Below are positions 35,501-48,529 of a stretch of DNA of 64,000 bases, in pieces; within the stretch, counting starts at the first letter, position 1; each line of letters begins with the position of its first letter. Where the stretch lies: contig VUYV01000046.1 of the NCBI GenBank assembly GCA_008711295.1, forward strand, positions 3,673,569 through 3,737,568. The letters run 5' to 3'. The notes under the pieces are model-generated. The model made no database searches. It worked only from the letters and a program-made list of their open reading frames with translations, and had not been told where the DNA came from. Position numbers and translations under genes: made by a program. Source of the stretch: Anarhynchus alexandrinus. Taxonomy: Eukaryota > Chordata > Aves > Charadriiformes > Charadriidae.

Positions 35501-36880
35501 ATGCGGGAGGTGTGGATTCAGTCTTTTATTCTATGGAGATCTTTGAACCCACACTCCAGGCAAGGAGCCGACCACAAGGCTACTGGGTACTTTCATGCTA
35601 ATTTGTCATCTTTTGTTTTGGTGCCATTCCACACTTTTAGAAATGAGTATTTTTATAGTGCAGTTATGTGGTCTAATTATTTGTGTATAGATCTGGGATT
35701 TCTTATTTTCTGGGCCAGTTTTGTTATTTTTGGTACACAAAAAAAGGAGCAGGAAAATGCATGGATATTATCTGGAGAGCTTTGGTAACTTCCTGTTGAG
35801 GGTTCCAATAAGCTCTTTCACTGATTATTTGGGGGAGAGTTTGAACAGGCCTATGCTTCATTGTTCATATGCTTTTAAAAGACAGAGGGCAACAGCATGA
35901 AGATCTGTGCCGAAGACAATGATTTTTGATAAAATCTGTGGTGTTACCTACTATCGATAGTTCTGAAAATCTCTGATGTGAATATTCTCAGTGATGCCTG
36001 AACTTGAAATTTGGCTACAGGATTAGACTTTGGCAATACACAGAGATTTAAAAACAAAATCCCAACCTGAGAAAAATCTACTGACTATGGATTCTACATG
36101 AAGCACTTATAAATAAAGACACAAAAGAATACCATGGCAACAAAGAAGGAAAAGAGATCAAACTATTCATTATAAAAGACAAATCATATGCTATCTTCAT
36201 TGCAAGCTTTGTAATCTCTTGTTCTGCTCTCTCGTACAGCATTATAATACACAACCTTGTTTGAAGCTCTGTGGAACTGTTATTTTCCCTCCGATATAAA
36301 AGCCATTAACTTGCAGGGAAATTTCACTGAGAAAATGTAGTCTATATACAAGCAAAAGAAAATGTTACTCTTTAAAACAGGGACTTTGGCACATAAGCAG
36401 ATAAATAAAATGCATTTAATCCATAACCGGCCATAAAATGAACACTTGAAGCTAGGGAACAAAGTCTCAAAGCAGAGGAAAATCACCAGAGATCAATAGC
36501 ATGCAAAAAAATTTGAAGAATTGCTGCAAAATATTAGCACCTTCCTCTACTTTGCTGCTTCAGTTTTCTCACATCTCTTGAGTTACAGCTGTGTGGTAGT
36601 CCTTATGTATAGGGCAACTCTAGTTTATTGCCTTTTTACTCAGAGCAACCTGCCACCTTAGGTGTCTTCAAGCTCTTTCACACATGTAGAAGTAACTATT
36701 GTTAAATCTTCTTTTGCTTTATATTTCTGCTCTCTACAGTTCCTAGAAGGGCTGTGTCTCCACACATAGACAGTTCTATTGAGTTTCTAATACCAGGTTA
36801 CAAAATATGATCCATAAGTGAGTTAGACTCCAGTTAATAATGATTTCCAGGTATGATTCCCTAGGATGTCCTGTCTGATC
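32591..36880. other. Non-coding stretch, no gene seen
   Basis: Mostly unique DNA. A GTCAATGG word of the old palindromic family is at 33739-33746, followed by TGTGAATAAGGAC as in dispersed relics. A more GC-balanced segment at 34859-35221 carries a 120-codon plus frame without recognisable domain. A9 at 33911-33920 and other homopolymers are present. No RNA gene was recognised. Confidence 0.5.
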
Positions 36881-39800
36881 TCTGTCTGAAATTCCATAAG
36901 GATCCGGGTCTCACAAGAGTCCTGTCCCATACCTGTTACCTGAGTGAGATGTCTGGGATGGTCTGACACATCTCAAAGAACTGCTGTCAGCACCTTTGTT
37001 TCAGCAACAGAATCCCATTCCTACTGTGGGATCCATCTCGCTTAAGTTCAGCTGCCAATGATGTCGACATCCACGTTGAAGCTTGTTGCATATTCAGTGG
37101 AGATCCAGTTGATAGTCAATGGCATCTAGAGCATGATTCACTAGACCAAATGTCAACATTCATTTTAAGAAGCGATAAACTCTGTCCCAAACATCTTTGA
37201 CCAGTATGGGAGCCCACAGTAATGTGTATATATGCACATATTTAGGTAAATTATGTGAATCCCACCCTGTCTTTGAATGAGGCAATCTATTGCCATATGG
37301 TTTTAAGGCAATCAGTCTGGGTTTTTTAGCATAGTCTTGCAAAATGTCCAATAGGGGAATTGTCTTTAGCACACATAGTATGATGCTGGGACATTCCAGG
37401 GCTCTGTGTTTGATATACTTAGTTGGACAATGCATGGCTAATGTATAAAAGATATGTGTCTGGTGAAGCTGTTAAACTCAGGCCAGACCTTATAGATGAA
37501 GATATCCCCTAGCACACTCCTCAGTTCTGGAAAACATGGCTGAAGAGATGGTCACCCACCTCTTTAGGAGCACAAATGAGTCATCTTTGTGCCTGGGAAC
37601 TTCAGGTCTTTGTTTTTTGTGAACTGGATGAGTGTGTGCTTGTGTGTGGGGCAATTAACATGTTCTGCCCACTGATACATAACTCTTCTTCAGAACTTCA
37701 AACTTGCTGTTGACGACCCAATCTAAAGAAAATGAATATGACAAATTGACCAGGCTATTTTCACATGCTCTGTTTATTACCTTTACAAGTTAGAAGAGAG
37801 ACACATTGATAGGAGGTTTCATATTATAGTTAAGAAACATCATTTTCTCTTTATTGTTTCCCCTAGTTTTCTCACTTCTGTTTTTTTCAATTATTTTGAT
37901 TAAATTTACCCCCATGATCTTATTTTTTTCTTGGACATCTAATAGCAAGTTAAAAAAAATCACAGCTGATGATAGGGCAAAGAATTGCTGTGGGTTTTAT
38001 TGGTTTCTTTTTTCTTTAGAAGTTACAGTTTTAGCACTTTAAACACTACATAAAACATCAAAATTACTCTGAAATGGTGTAATAATATAATATAAAAAAA
38101 TGCTACCCTAAATTAATATTTACATCTATTCTTGCCTCTGTGTGCTGATCCATTTTTAAAGCAATTGCAAGATTTTTTTTATTCTGAGGCTAGAAAATAG
38201 ACTCCAGTACTCTTGTGGAAGGACACATTATATTCCTACTGGTTGATAAAAGCAAGAGAAAAGGAATTCAGTTCTGTCACATAAATAAATAATAAAAATA
38301 ATCTCTTCTTGGGGAAATTGCAAGGTCAGTTCATTTCCTTATATTGATCAAAGTGGTCACTTCCTTCCTCTTTTCATCTTATTGGATTATTTTTTTGGCC
38401 TAATCCTGCTGTGTTGTGAGATAGTTCTATTACATTCTAAGTTGTCTATGTAATGTGAAAATCAGCTCTTCTCCAAGGTCTTATCTGTAGGGATGTATCA
38501 AAAAGCCAGATTTTATTTAAAAATAATAATTAATTTATAGTCCGTTTATTCTGGTTTTTCCACTGTTTATGGGCTGACACCCTCCAGTCAAGATCATTCC
38601 TCAGTGCAAGGTGCAGTACATTTTCCTCATTAGCTATGTCTTACTTACGAAAAATGCAACAAGTAGGTGTCACAGTCAGTAGAAAGGCACAGGTAAGAGA
38701 GAGCAATGGAGCGGGAGGAAGGCTCTATGTTCAGACTGATCATCTTTACACTTATCTACTTGGAATTTGGTAAATTAATGTCAGATGTATAGAATGAGAG
38801 AGATACAAATATCCGAGGATCCTTGTCTTCTGGCCAGTCTTGGTACTTTGTTACAGGAATCACAGGTGGAGGGCATTCTTGAAAAGACTTATAAGAAGGA
38901 CTTGACTTGAAAGAGGGATGGACTTTGGAGATTATTCCTGAGTTGTAGGTTAGACATAAAGAGTCTTGTTGAAAAGTATATAAGGGGTTCTGTAGGAGAG
39001 TGATATGAACAGGAGACCTGGGAAGAGGGAGGTCATGAAAACGTACAAGGGCAAGTCCAACTATTTTTATACAGGTAAAGATGCAGAGGTAACCTCCATT
39101 TGATGTCAGTGACTCACAGAGGGATTGTGAAGGGACTCAAGAAAATAGGTGTTGTGCCTATAAAAAGCTACCAGCATATCAGAGATCAGATTTAAAAATG
39201 GGGTAGCAATCAGGAGGTCAGGGATGAAATCCAGACTAGCATACTCTCTGCAATGCACATGGAAAAATGGCTTGGGTAAGAGGCCAAGCAACCCGTTTTG
39301 CTTTAGGTACATTAGTTGCTAGCGAGGGGAGAAGTAACACAGACAAAGGCTTGTGGAAGAGACACACCGGGAACTGAGAAGCATGCTTGCAGGCACTAGT
39401 CAAAATTGGTTGAGTAAAATCAGGACCAGTGCAGAGGCTGAGCTCCCAAGGACTCCACAGAAGTGAGAAGATAGAAAAGTAAAATTGTAAACTCTACAAA
39501 ACATAAAGAGTAAAAGCATGAGCAGAAAAGAAGAAGGAGGAACCTGGAGTTACAGGCTACCCACTTACAGAGAGACAGAAAAAGTCTGATTTTTAAGGAA
39601 GAATGTGGCTGACTGCGTGAAGTGTCTGAGGGGTCAAGGCAGATGAGAAGAAAATAGACACTTGAGTTTTGTCATGACTAAGAGCTCTCTGAAGACCTTG
39701 AACAGCAGAGCAGAAAGAAGAAGCCAAAGACAACCAGAAATGGTCCCGAATCCAGAAGGAGCTCAATACCTCCTGTAAATACAAACAGATCTGCCTAGCA

Positions 39801-41066
39801 CAAATTTTATTTATCCTGTAGAGTCTTATAGCACAAGAACAGTATTTCAAAAATAGTATTTCTTGACTGAGAAAAGCACCACAGTGGGTTTTTGCCTGAG
39901 AATACAGCCAGATTCCCTGATATTTACAGGAGATATCTCAAGGTCATTTATAGCACTCAGAATCTGGGCACTTTCAGTCTCTGCCTTTTGACTTCAGCTC
40001 TCGTTTCAGTGACATCCTCTGTTGGTTTGGGTAACGGTAAGTGGCAGACTGGCCAGGAGCTCCAGCCTCCTCCCGCGCAGGGGACTCCGTGCGCTTTGTC
40101 TAATTACACATCAGGGGCTGCTACGCTGTCCCTTGAAGTGAGCGTAAATCAGAAGTCAATTGTCCATTCTAATCAGATATAGACAGAATATATGCTACAC
40201 GAAGTTTCAAGTGACTAGAATTAGCTTACACACAGTAAACATTTCAGGTCTAATCTGATCATTTTAAGTGAAAACTAGTGAGCTTTAACTGTAGGGGAGA
40301 AAAAGCCACACTATAATCGATAAGCAAGGAATGATCTGAGAGAGGCAACCAGCATGTCCGATTAATCATCCTACCAGCTGATCAGATTTATGATATGAAG
40401 CAAATTAATCACATGCTTTCAAAAAACTGGGGTTTATACTATACAAACTTTAACCACAGCCTTTGCTGTGGTAATTTGATTTGTGAAGATTTCCTCTGAG
40501 ACAGCAATGGGATACGTTTATGGCTGAAACATATACAAATATTCATCATTGCTTTCTAATAGCTATTGTATTAACTTTTTCCTGAGCGCTTTTGCTTGAA
40601 GTGACTCTGCTGTTACTTGGCTGTACATTCTCTTTCTCAGTGCTTACACATGCATGAGAAGATGTAACGTGGACTCTTCACTGGAATTTAATTTCTCAAC
40701 ACAAATCATGTTCTCATCACAATAATAAAAGCAGGTTTTGTTTCCAGATAGATTTCATTTTTTTTTCTTTCCTTTTTTACTACAGTGTCTCCTTGTATGC
40801 AGTTTTTAGAAGCACTTTTGCAGAGATATTGATTTTTTTTTAACATGAAACATCAGTTTTCATGATAAAAACCTGTCCTCTCATCCCTTGTTATAATGGT
40901 GCTTTCAGGGAAGGCGAAAAGAGGGAAGGGAATGCCTTTTTCTAATATGATTTTTTTTTAAAAAAAATTGGAAGTATGGACATCCTATTAAAGGTCTTTT
41001 AGGTTTGTTGTTGTTGTTTTTTAACACAGATTGTGTTTCTATATGGACCAAATTCAATTTTTCACT
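36881..41066. other. Non-coding stretch with a purine-skewed segment
   Basis: About 38660-39620 is conspicuously purine-rich on the plus strand for nearly 1 kb, with no assignable repeat. A splice-donor-like ACGGTAAGTGG sits at about 40034-40044 next to a small CpG-bearing GC-richer segment (40050-40130), but no convincing exon could be delimited. The block at about 36890-37440 has repeat-like texture but could not be named. Confidence 0.45.
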
Positions 41067-41430
41067 TCATAGAATCATAGAATGGTTTGGGTTGGAAGAG
41101 ACCTTAAAGATCATCGAGTTCCAACCCCCTGCCCTGGGCAGGGACACCTCCCACTAGACCAGGTTTCTCAAAGCCCCATCCAACCTGGCCTTGAACACTT
41201 CCAGGGATGGGGCATCCACAGCTTCTCTGGGCAATTTGTGCCAGTGCCTCACCACCCTGACAGTGAATTATTTTTTTTTTATTCTAAATCTCCCCTCTTC
41301 CAGTTTGAAGCCATTCCCCCTTGTCCTATCACTGCATGCCCTTGTAGAAAGTCCCTCTCCAGCTTTCTTGTAGGTCCCCTTCAGATACTGGAAGGGGCTA
41401 TAAGGTCACCCCGGAGCATTCTCTTCTCCA
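41067..41430 (-). mobile_element. CR1 LINE, short 3' fragment, minus strand
   Basis: The left end carries the reversed CR1 tail (CATAGAATCATAGAATGG), followed by the 3'UTR (CCTTAAAGATCATCGAGTTC, GACACCTCCCACTAGACC) and the ORF2 tail (AACACTTCCAGGGATGGGGC). Similarity stops after GCATTCTCTTCTCCA. A T10 expansion at about 41271-41280 replaces the usual sequence around the FFL-encoding part. It is close in sequence to the 4.4, 31 and 52 kb copies and probably belongs to the same subfamily group. All reading frames are too short to encode anything. Confidence 0.93.
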
Positions 41431-42295
41431 CTTCCCAAAGAAAGGTCAGAGCTGTACTCTTCTGAAGGATACAGGTTAGCAATTTAAGTCAAATTTTCCT
41501 AGACAGGCATTTTGCAAAGGGAATGTTTCAACACACCCAAATACACCTTTTCAATAAATACAAATACAATAAATACAATACAATAGGAATCAACTAGCAA
41601 AATCTCAGTGATTTGCTAGAGACAGAGTGGATCTTTGTGTTCAAGTTCAGATAAGCAGAAACTGTTTTTTTCTTACCTAAACAATGTAAGTGAATGAGGC
41701 AGAGAGAAGGAAGAGGTCAAGAAACTGAATAATTTGTTCCTTATCTATGAACATGCCCAGTTCTCTGTATTCTCCCACCCCAGCCCCTTTGGCTTGCAGT
41801 TGGTATACATTTCTCTATGCTACCCAGCCAGAATGGAAGTCAGCAAACCCTTTCCTCCTGAATGCCCTGTAACAAACCAAAAAATAAACTGATAAACCAA
41901 CAAAACTGTTGGGAAGCCTCTCAGGCATTGCAGCATTCGTGGCAGACAGCATCCACTTGGGTTTCTGTGCTTCTCCACCAGGACATCCCCATTATGAACA
42001 AAGGGACATATTAGCCTGATGTGGTACCAGTACTGCATTTGTGCCAGTGGCTTCCTTACAGGGATCATGCAAAACTGGGGATAGAGTTCAGTTCTCAAAG
42101 TGGCTCTTCCCTGTTTTCTCTGTTTAGTATTGTTTTCTGCTTTTTCACAAACTGCTTTAGATTTGTCAGTATCTCTTTAAAGTTATTATTATTTAGTTCT
42201 GCAGTTTAAGTCCCAATTTGATAAAAGGTCAAACTTGTACTAAGTGAGGACTGAACCATGGTCAGAACACTCTCTGTCAAAAAGGAATATCTCCT

Positions 42296-42315
42296 AACAA
42301 CAACAACAACAACAA
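42296..42315. repeat. (AAC)n microsatellite
   Basis: About six to seven perfect AAC units. It directly abuts the MIR-like relic on its right, where MIR elements commonly seed such tracts. Confidence 0.85.
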
Positions 42316-42316
42316 G

Positions 42317-42396
42317 TTTTATTATCCACCTCTTACAGAGAAGGAGCTGAGGCGCAGGCAGATTAAGCGGTCTACCCAAGACTGCCAGAACTGAAC
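42317..42396 (-). mobile_element. MIR-like SINE relic
   Basis: In plus orientation the words ATTATCCACCTCTTACAGAG, AAGGAGCTGAGGCGCAGGCA, GATTAAGCGG and CTACCCAAGACTGCC follow in order the reverse complement of the MIR core and its 3' side (ATTATCCCC, TTTTACAGA, GGAAACTGAGGC, ACAGAGAGGTTAAG, TGCCCAAGGTCAC). MIR-type SINEs are ancient amniote repeats with sparse relics in birds. The tRNA-derived head is not recognisable, so the copy is partial and non-functional. Confidence 0.7.
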
Positions 42397-44187
42397 CAAA
42401 GGGAAGCCATGGTCCAGGAACTATCCCATTTTTCCTCTCTTTTTTGCCTGGAACAAGCTCATCCATGCTTTAGTCCTCTTATGCTGCATTCTCTTATCCA
42501 TTTTAGTCATGTCTATATTCTTATCTTTTCACATTCTCCTGTACTAATGCAAAATACTGCTGTAAAAATTATTTTCCTGTTGTGGCATTTTTGACCACAC
42601 CATTTTCCTCCCTGGTTCTCTTTTTGAGTTTCCCCCTCTCTACCATATCAAGCATATCTTCTTTCTTCTTTTTCAAGGTCGTTCATGGCCCAGACCTCAC
42701 CCGTGCTCTATCAGGATGGCAGGTCCCTCCTACCCATGCCAGACATGAGCTGTCCAGGCCCCCTGTTCACTTAGGAGTGTCTCCCTCTCAAAATTCCCAA
42801 AGTCATTTCATTTCCCTCTTTCAAATCCCATATTAAAATTCCTCTGGTGCCTATGACAATCTTGGCGATGATGGGCTGCAGTTGTGCTGAGACCAGGACC
42901 AACTGCAGAGGCCAGTGTCGGCACATTGGCTTCTTCTGCTCTCCCATCTGTCTGCATCTCTTGCTTTCCACTGGAAGCTCTTTGGGCACAGGCCATACTT
43001 CTGTCCCATGGTGGTAACGTAACTAGAACAAGAGGGTCATGGTTCATGACAGTGGCACCTCTTCCTAAAGCAGTACAAATACTAAATCAGTGTCATGACA
43101 CCAGCAATTAATTTGGTCCGTAACACCAGAACCAAAAGCAGTAAATCACTGCCACCGAGACCTAACCCAAGCCAAGCACAGTGAAAAACCTACTGGGCAT
43201 TTTTAATATATTGCAATTCCATGAATTCAACCCAGTGCAGGTTTTCCCTTTTTGTGACAGCATTGCAGTATTGGCTTGTGTTCAATATCACATCCTTTCT
43301 AACCTCCAAATACTTCTGTGTAGTACTGCTGCTGTAATCACTCATTTGAGGGATGATCTATTTGACTGCTGAGTATTCTAACGACAAGAAATGGAAATAG
43401 AAGCCTGGCCAAAAGATTTCTCTTCTGAAGGCATCCTTTGCCAATAAGCATCAGCAAAAGCTGTCCTGACAGGGCAGATACATGCATGTTGCTCTTTTAA
43501 CTCAAATACATCTGAAATTAAGTCGCCAACTTCACCATTGGAGTTCAAACTATGCATAAGGGTCAGTTCAATGGCAGTGATGTCACAGCACTATAGCACA
43601 TAGGACCCGTCATTCCCCCATGGGTTTTTTCCCCAAGTCAGGCATATAAAATCACTGACGTTAATTTAATGAGTTGGTTTTCAGGAGATTAGTCTCACCA
43701 TGAGTCGAATTATTCTGAACATATGGAGACCCAGTCTGGCTATGAAGTATATAAAAGGACGGTAGAGATTTGGGAATGCAGACTTTTTGGGTTGAGTGAA
43801 TCTTGTGTTAAATATTTTAACTCTTCATACCACTGTTGGGACTGGTTTGTTGTTGTTTGGTTTTGTGGGTTTTTTAACCTATGCCAATGCCAGTCACTGT
43901 AGTTAACTCCAGTTTAGGTCTGTAACAAGGCAGAATGGAGGCCAGGGTGTGTATATTTTTGAGAAATAAGATTTATATGGAAAACAATAAAACATGGGAG
44001 CAGCCAGATCTTGGAACAAATACAGGCTAATGCTGAAGTTTAGTCATCTCTTTTAGCAATACAGGAAACTCTTAGGCACAAAACATATCTGTGTGTGTGT
44101 GAGCTTCTGAAATCAAGGCCCACTGAACTCAAATTTCAGGGATAAAAATCTCAGATGCATCTGAGTGAGTGAGAAGCCTTAAATAAA

Positions 44188-44212
44188 GGGGGGGGGGGTT
44201 ATTTTTTTTTAT
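44188..44212. repeat. G11 run followed by a T-rich tract
   Basis: Eleven consecutive G at 44188-44198 are followed by TTA and then T9 (to about 44210). A homopolymer pair like this is prone to sequencing and replication slippage, so local length may be unreliable. Confidence 0.7.
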
Positions 44213-46499
44213 TATTTTAGAGCTCAATCCATGGAAGGAGTTAGGTGTCTAGCTGCACCTTAATTGCCCCAATGGATTTTAGGGTAAGCAGCTCCTCTGT
44301 TGCTAACCTACAACATGAAAATCTCATTTTTTCGTAGTAACATTGCCCAGGACCAGACACTATTTGCCCCTTGTGAATAACCACTGTTTATCTCATCCTT
44401 GTTCTCATTTTAAATTCTCAGTCAAGATGTTATTATACCTCCAACTTACCTGTGAGACCCATCTTCAAATGCATTTTGGGGAGACAGAAGGGTGGTTGTA
44501 CAGAACATTTTACCCTATAGTCTATTGATTAGAACAAATGCCAGACTTGGGAGATTCAGCATCATCTCTGCCCTCTGCCTATGAGATCTCTAACTCTTGG
44601 GAAAGAACCTGAATCACAACTGGAAGAAAGTGTGTTTGTGGGTAATCCTTTACAGTCTCCATCTCTCCTGTTAGAGCTCGTTCCCTTTTTAAGGAGTAGT
44701 TAAGTAATTTTTGAGTGGTAGCAGTAGTAGTTGCTATTAATTGCAGCAAGCATTAGCATTCAGTTTCTTTCTCTTCCTGGTTGGTGACTCAACCTCTGCA
44801 TTTGCAGAATTGTTGTCATGAGCTTTATCTCTTGGTCATGCCATAAATATTTAGGGAATCTCATCAAAGTCAACCAGCTTAAATGGGAGAACTTTAAAGT
44901 CTGTTTTTCCAGGTTCCAGAGCTCCCCTTCAGGTCCTTTCTCTCTTGCTAGGCCATGGAGTCTTGTGGCAAAGTTGGGAATGAATGTCCACAGATGGAAG
45001 AGGAATGCGAGGCTGGATCATCCATGGGACTGGTGATTGCTTAACCATGGGGAAGAAGGAAGTCACATCAGAGTTTCTCAGGACAACCTGGTTTAGGTGT
45101 CCAGTTTCCTGAAGTCTGGAGTTAATTACGTGCTCAGTCCCGGTTCATATGGCTCACTCCAACCCTTTACATTGGTTAGGTACAGGGGGCATGAGGGGAG
45201 ACAGATCTCAAGCTGAGATTCTTGAAATCCTCCGAAACAACTAGGTCCCTGCCTGCTAAAAGCAATTTGAGCACCAGAAGCTGTGTTAAATCTGTCTCAC
45301 TTTTGGCAAATTTTCTGAAGCCTCACCTTGCACAAATTTTGGATTAGTTCTACTTCTGTGTCAAATGGTTCACACTTACTGAAGTCATACAGGTAATCTG
45401 TGCATTAAAGCTGGAGATCATAAAATATTACATTCTTCAATCTCGCAAAGAGATGCAATTCCATGTACTTCAATGGGCCACACGTATTTTTTTGACAAAT
45501 AATTTGTCCCTTCAATGCTAAAAAGTGCTCAGGTATCATGTAGATGTGATACAAGGCATACAGCTGATACTACTGATTTTTCATCTTCCAGTTTACTTAA
45601 TGCCTTCAAAATAAAACATAAATTATTCATAAATATGCTTTCAGCCAGCAGAAATCAAGGGGGTTGGTGCAAGAGCTCAGGTGGAATAAGATAAAAAGCT
45701 TACGATGCTCTGCTCTAACTTCTTATTCCCTGAATCTACAGAAAACTGATATAAGTTAAAGTCTTACACACAACTATAATGCAAAATCAAAAGAGCCATT
45801 TAGTATCTTTTATTAAACACAAGGAAAGCCATTTCAAAAGAGGGGAGAGGATAAGTCTTCTGCAAGCTCACCACAGGCTCCCATTACAAGGTAGTTAACC
45901 AATTATTTTTATTTCAGCATAGACGATAATTAATCAGAGCTATTGTTCAGGTGTGCTGAAACCTGGCCATTTTCGCTGGTTTTGCAAGACTTGAAAAAGG
46001 CTGACTGCACGACCTGCTATCTTTTCAGTGCGTACCAGCGAAAGTATCTGTTACCTCAATGAGGAAGCTGCTAGACCCATCTCTGCTGTTTGTCAGGGTA
46101 ATTCAATTGATGTTCTACCTAGAACCCTGCAGGACCACAGTTGCTGCGGTGGATAGACCTTCGTTAAGCCATAAGTTACTGATTTAACAAGCTGTGCTAA
46201 TGAAACGGGTCTTTAATGAGGTGCTTTTAGCCAGGCTCAATGTATTTTCCTCTTCATCTCAGCCCTACATTTCCTGAACTTTTTTATAATATAGCTTAGC
46301 AAATCCCTTCATTTTTCAGCTAAAATGACCCTTGATATCTCATTTAATAGATGAACATATAATATTCAGCTATCCCAATTAACTTCAACAGCGGCTGTGG
46401 CCTTTCTCTAAGCAGCAGCTACTCACCAGGCTAAGGAACATGATACTGGACTGGAGGGCCTTTAGCCTGACTCACTGGTAGTTCACATGTCTGCTGCTC

Positions 46500-47060
46500 A
46501 CAAATTAGATTTAAAATGATACCTTTAATAAGTGATATGTCTCATCTTCCACAGTGCCGTGTTGCAGCATTTAGGAAGCTGTGTCACTTTTTTAATGACA
46601 AATATTAAAATCGTGTTCTTTGATAGTAGTTTGCCAGAAATCAACATGTTTATTTATCAGCTACTCAGTTTGATGCAGATTCACATAGTCATTAGCAGAG
46701 ATAATGACAAATTGCCCCATGTGATTGGGATGTGAGCTGAAACCTCAAATAATAGTGAAGTAGTACACAGATCACCCAGCATAACTGCCTTACTTGAAAG
46801 CTACTCTAATTTTGTAAAGCAAGTTGTCAAATCGATGTCTCTGCTGTCAAACAAAAATATATTTTTAAAGGAATGCCTCAAAAATCCATAGAGGAAATGC
46901 AAGTGCAGCACGACATTTGTTTGATTTCATTCCTCAGGCGATGCCGTAAAAATTGATCAGACCACATTTAATGGAGAAATCATTAGAAGTCTAATTCAAC
47001 CAGCTCCAGAAATATTTATGAAGCGCAGTTAAAAACCACTGATATGATACAGGAGAATAC
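46500..47060. promoter_or_regulatory. Possible conserved non-coding element cluster
   Basis: The segment is dense in TAAT/ATTA words and includes TGTCAAATCGATG and GACAAATATTAAAAT-type combinations, has no simple repeats and no recognised mobile element. Such texture is typical of deeply conserved enhancers in gene deserts. This is inference from texture only; no conservation could be measured. Confidence 0.2.
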
Positions 47061-48029
47061 TTGTTGTAGTATTATTAATAGCTAGGAAGACACAGCTTCA
47101 ACATATGATTTCTGCAGGAACTCCGTGATGCATTTCCAGCAGCTTTTGTACAATGAGTTGTCATTACACCGGCACAATCTTCCAAATTGCTGTTAGCTAA
47201 AGATGGGCTTTGTATGACTTGATATTTATCCATTTTGACCTTTAATGCCTTTTACAGTAATTGTTGATCCAGTAGAAATCTACTTTATCTGTCTTGCCCT
47301 GGTAGAAATATGACTGCAAGCTTTCACTAGTCAGCTCTATGGCAGTCTGTTACTTAACGTCATGTTTTTATTTAACTCATTCTTCCCCATATGTTGGTCC
47401 TCCCTGGTCTGTAAGGAACTGCACTTGCATGTAAATGCACAACAATAATTAAACTTGCTGATGAAGAGTGATTGCCATTCTCTAATACTATAGGTCTGCA
47501 TGAAATCTTATTAACTGGGAAGCAAGAACTTTCTAGTCACTACAGAGGTTTCTGATAAAGGCAACAGTATTTTTAGCTCTTTGAAAGACCTTCTTGGTGC
47601 TTCTCAACTGTCTTTCAATTACTCTTTTCCTCTCTTCCCTTCATTAAAAATTTTACACATCCTTGAAAAAAAACCCCAACCAAACCTAAACAAGTGCAAA
47701 TGAATTTTTCTCTAAAGGACTGTCATCCTAGGGAGCTCCTGCCAGGACTGTGGTTTAGCAGAGCATCTCTTGGAGGCGCAACATCTACTGTTAGAAGGGA
47801 ATTCTCTGCTATTTGAGATAGGCTGCATCTCCTATAGTATAAACTGCACTCTTCTTCACAGCTGTGCTAGCCCATGGGGCTGGACAGGAAGGCTCTGTGG
47901 GGTGGAGCTGTGATTATTTCATGCTTTTTCTTACCTAACCAGTGCCAGAAGATGCTCATAGCAGAGATAAAGCCTTCCTCTCAGTCCAAGGACCACAGCT
48001 AAAAGACAGTTATGTACATCTAAACCTAT

Positions 48030-48053
48030 ACACATACACACACAGACACACAT
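48030..48053. repeat. CA-rich microsatellite
   Basis: An imperfect (CA)n tract with T and G interruptions. Confidence 0.75.
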
Positions 48054-48529
48054 GCAAAATAAATGGAATTGAAAGACCATATTCCCAGATTGTTTCATGT
48101 GTCTTCATGCACTTCTTAGCAGACTCAACACACCAGCTTGCCTGAAAGATGAGTAATATGACATGAAAAAAATTAACATCTAAAATTTAACATTTTAAAC
48201 TTTATACTTTGATCTCTTGCCCCTAGCTCTATACAGTTAGGCAAAGCCCTTAGTATTGGGAGAGAAAAATGGCCATTTATTGTGAGGAATTTTATGTACA
48301 TGGCGATTTTCCATTTTGATTTTTCCAAAGAGCAAATCCTTGGATCCGCACACTTTTCTCTTGGTGACCCAGGGATGCCATGCATCCAAGCGTGCAACTT
48401 GCTTTGTACTGCAGCTAGCAGCCGTTATTGCTTTTTTCAGGGAAATTTCAGCTGTGACAGAGTTTCACAGCCCTCTGGAGGAACCGCAGCCATGTTCTGT
48501 AGTGCTGTATGCTGGGATATTCCAGATGT

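Larger units (their letters stand above)
41431..48529. other. Non-coding stretch, microsatellites and ancient relics
   Basis: Contains an (AAC)n microsatellite with an adjoining MIR-like relic (42296-42396), a TG microsatellite (44090-44101), a G11 run (44188-44198), a CA-rich tract (48030-48053), and short words of the old palindromic family at about 44226-44255 and 45462-45480. The 46500-47060 segment is dense in homeodomain-like TAAT/ATTA words. No coding gene was recognised. Confidence 0.5.

Noticed and set aside
40000..40044. Donor-like ACGGTAAGTGG with nearby AG acceptors
   Set aside because: Several competing acceptors and a very short possible exon; no consistent frame or composition signal.
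41082..41465. 127-codon plus-strand frame
   Set aside because: Antisense through a minus-strand CR1 3' fragment; the protein is meaningless.
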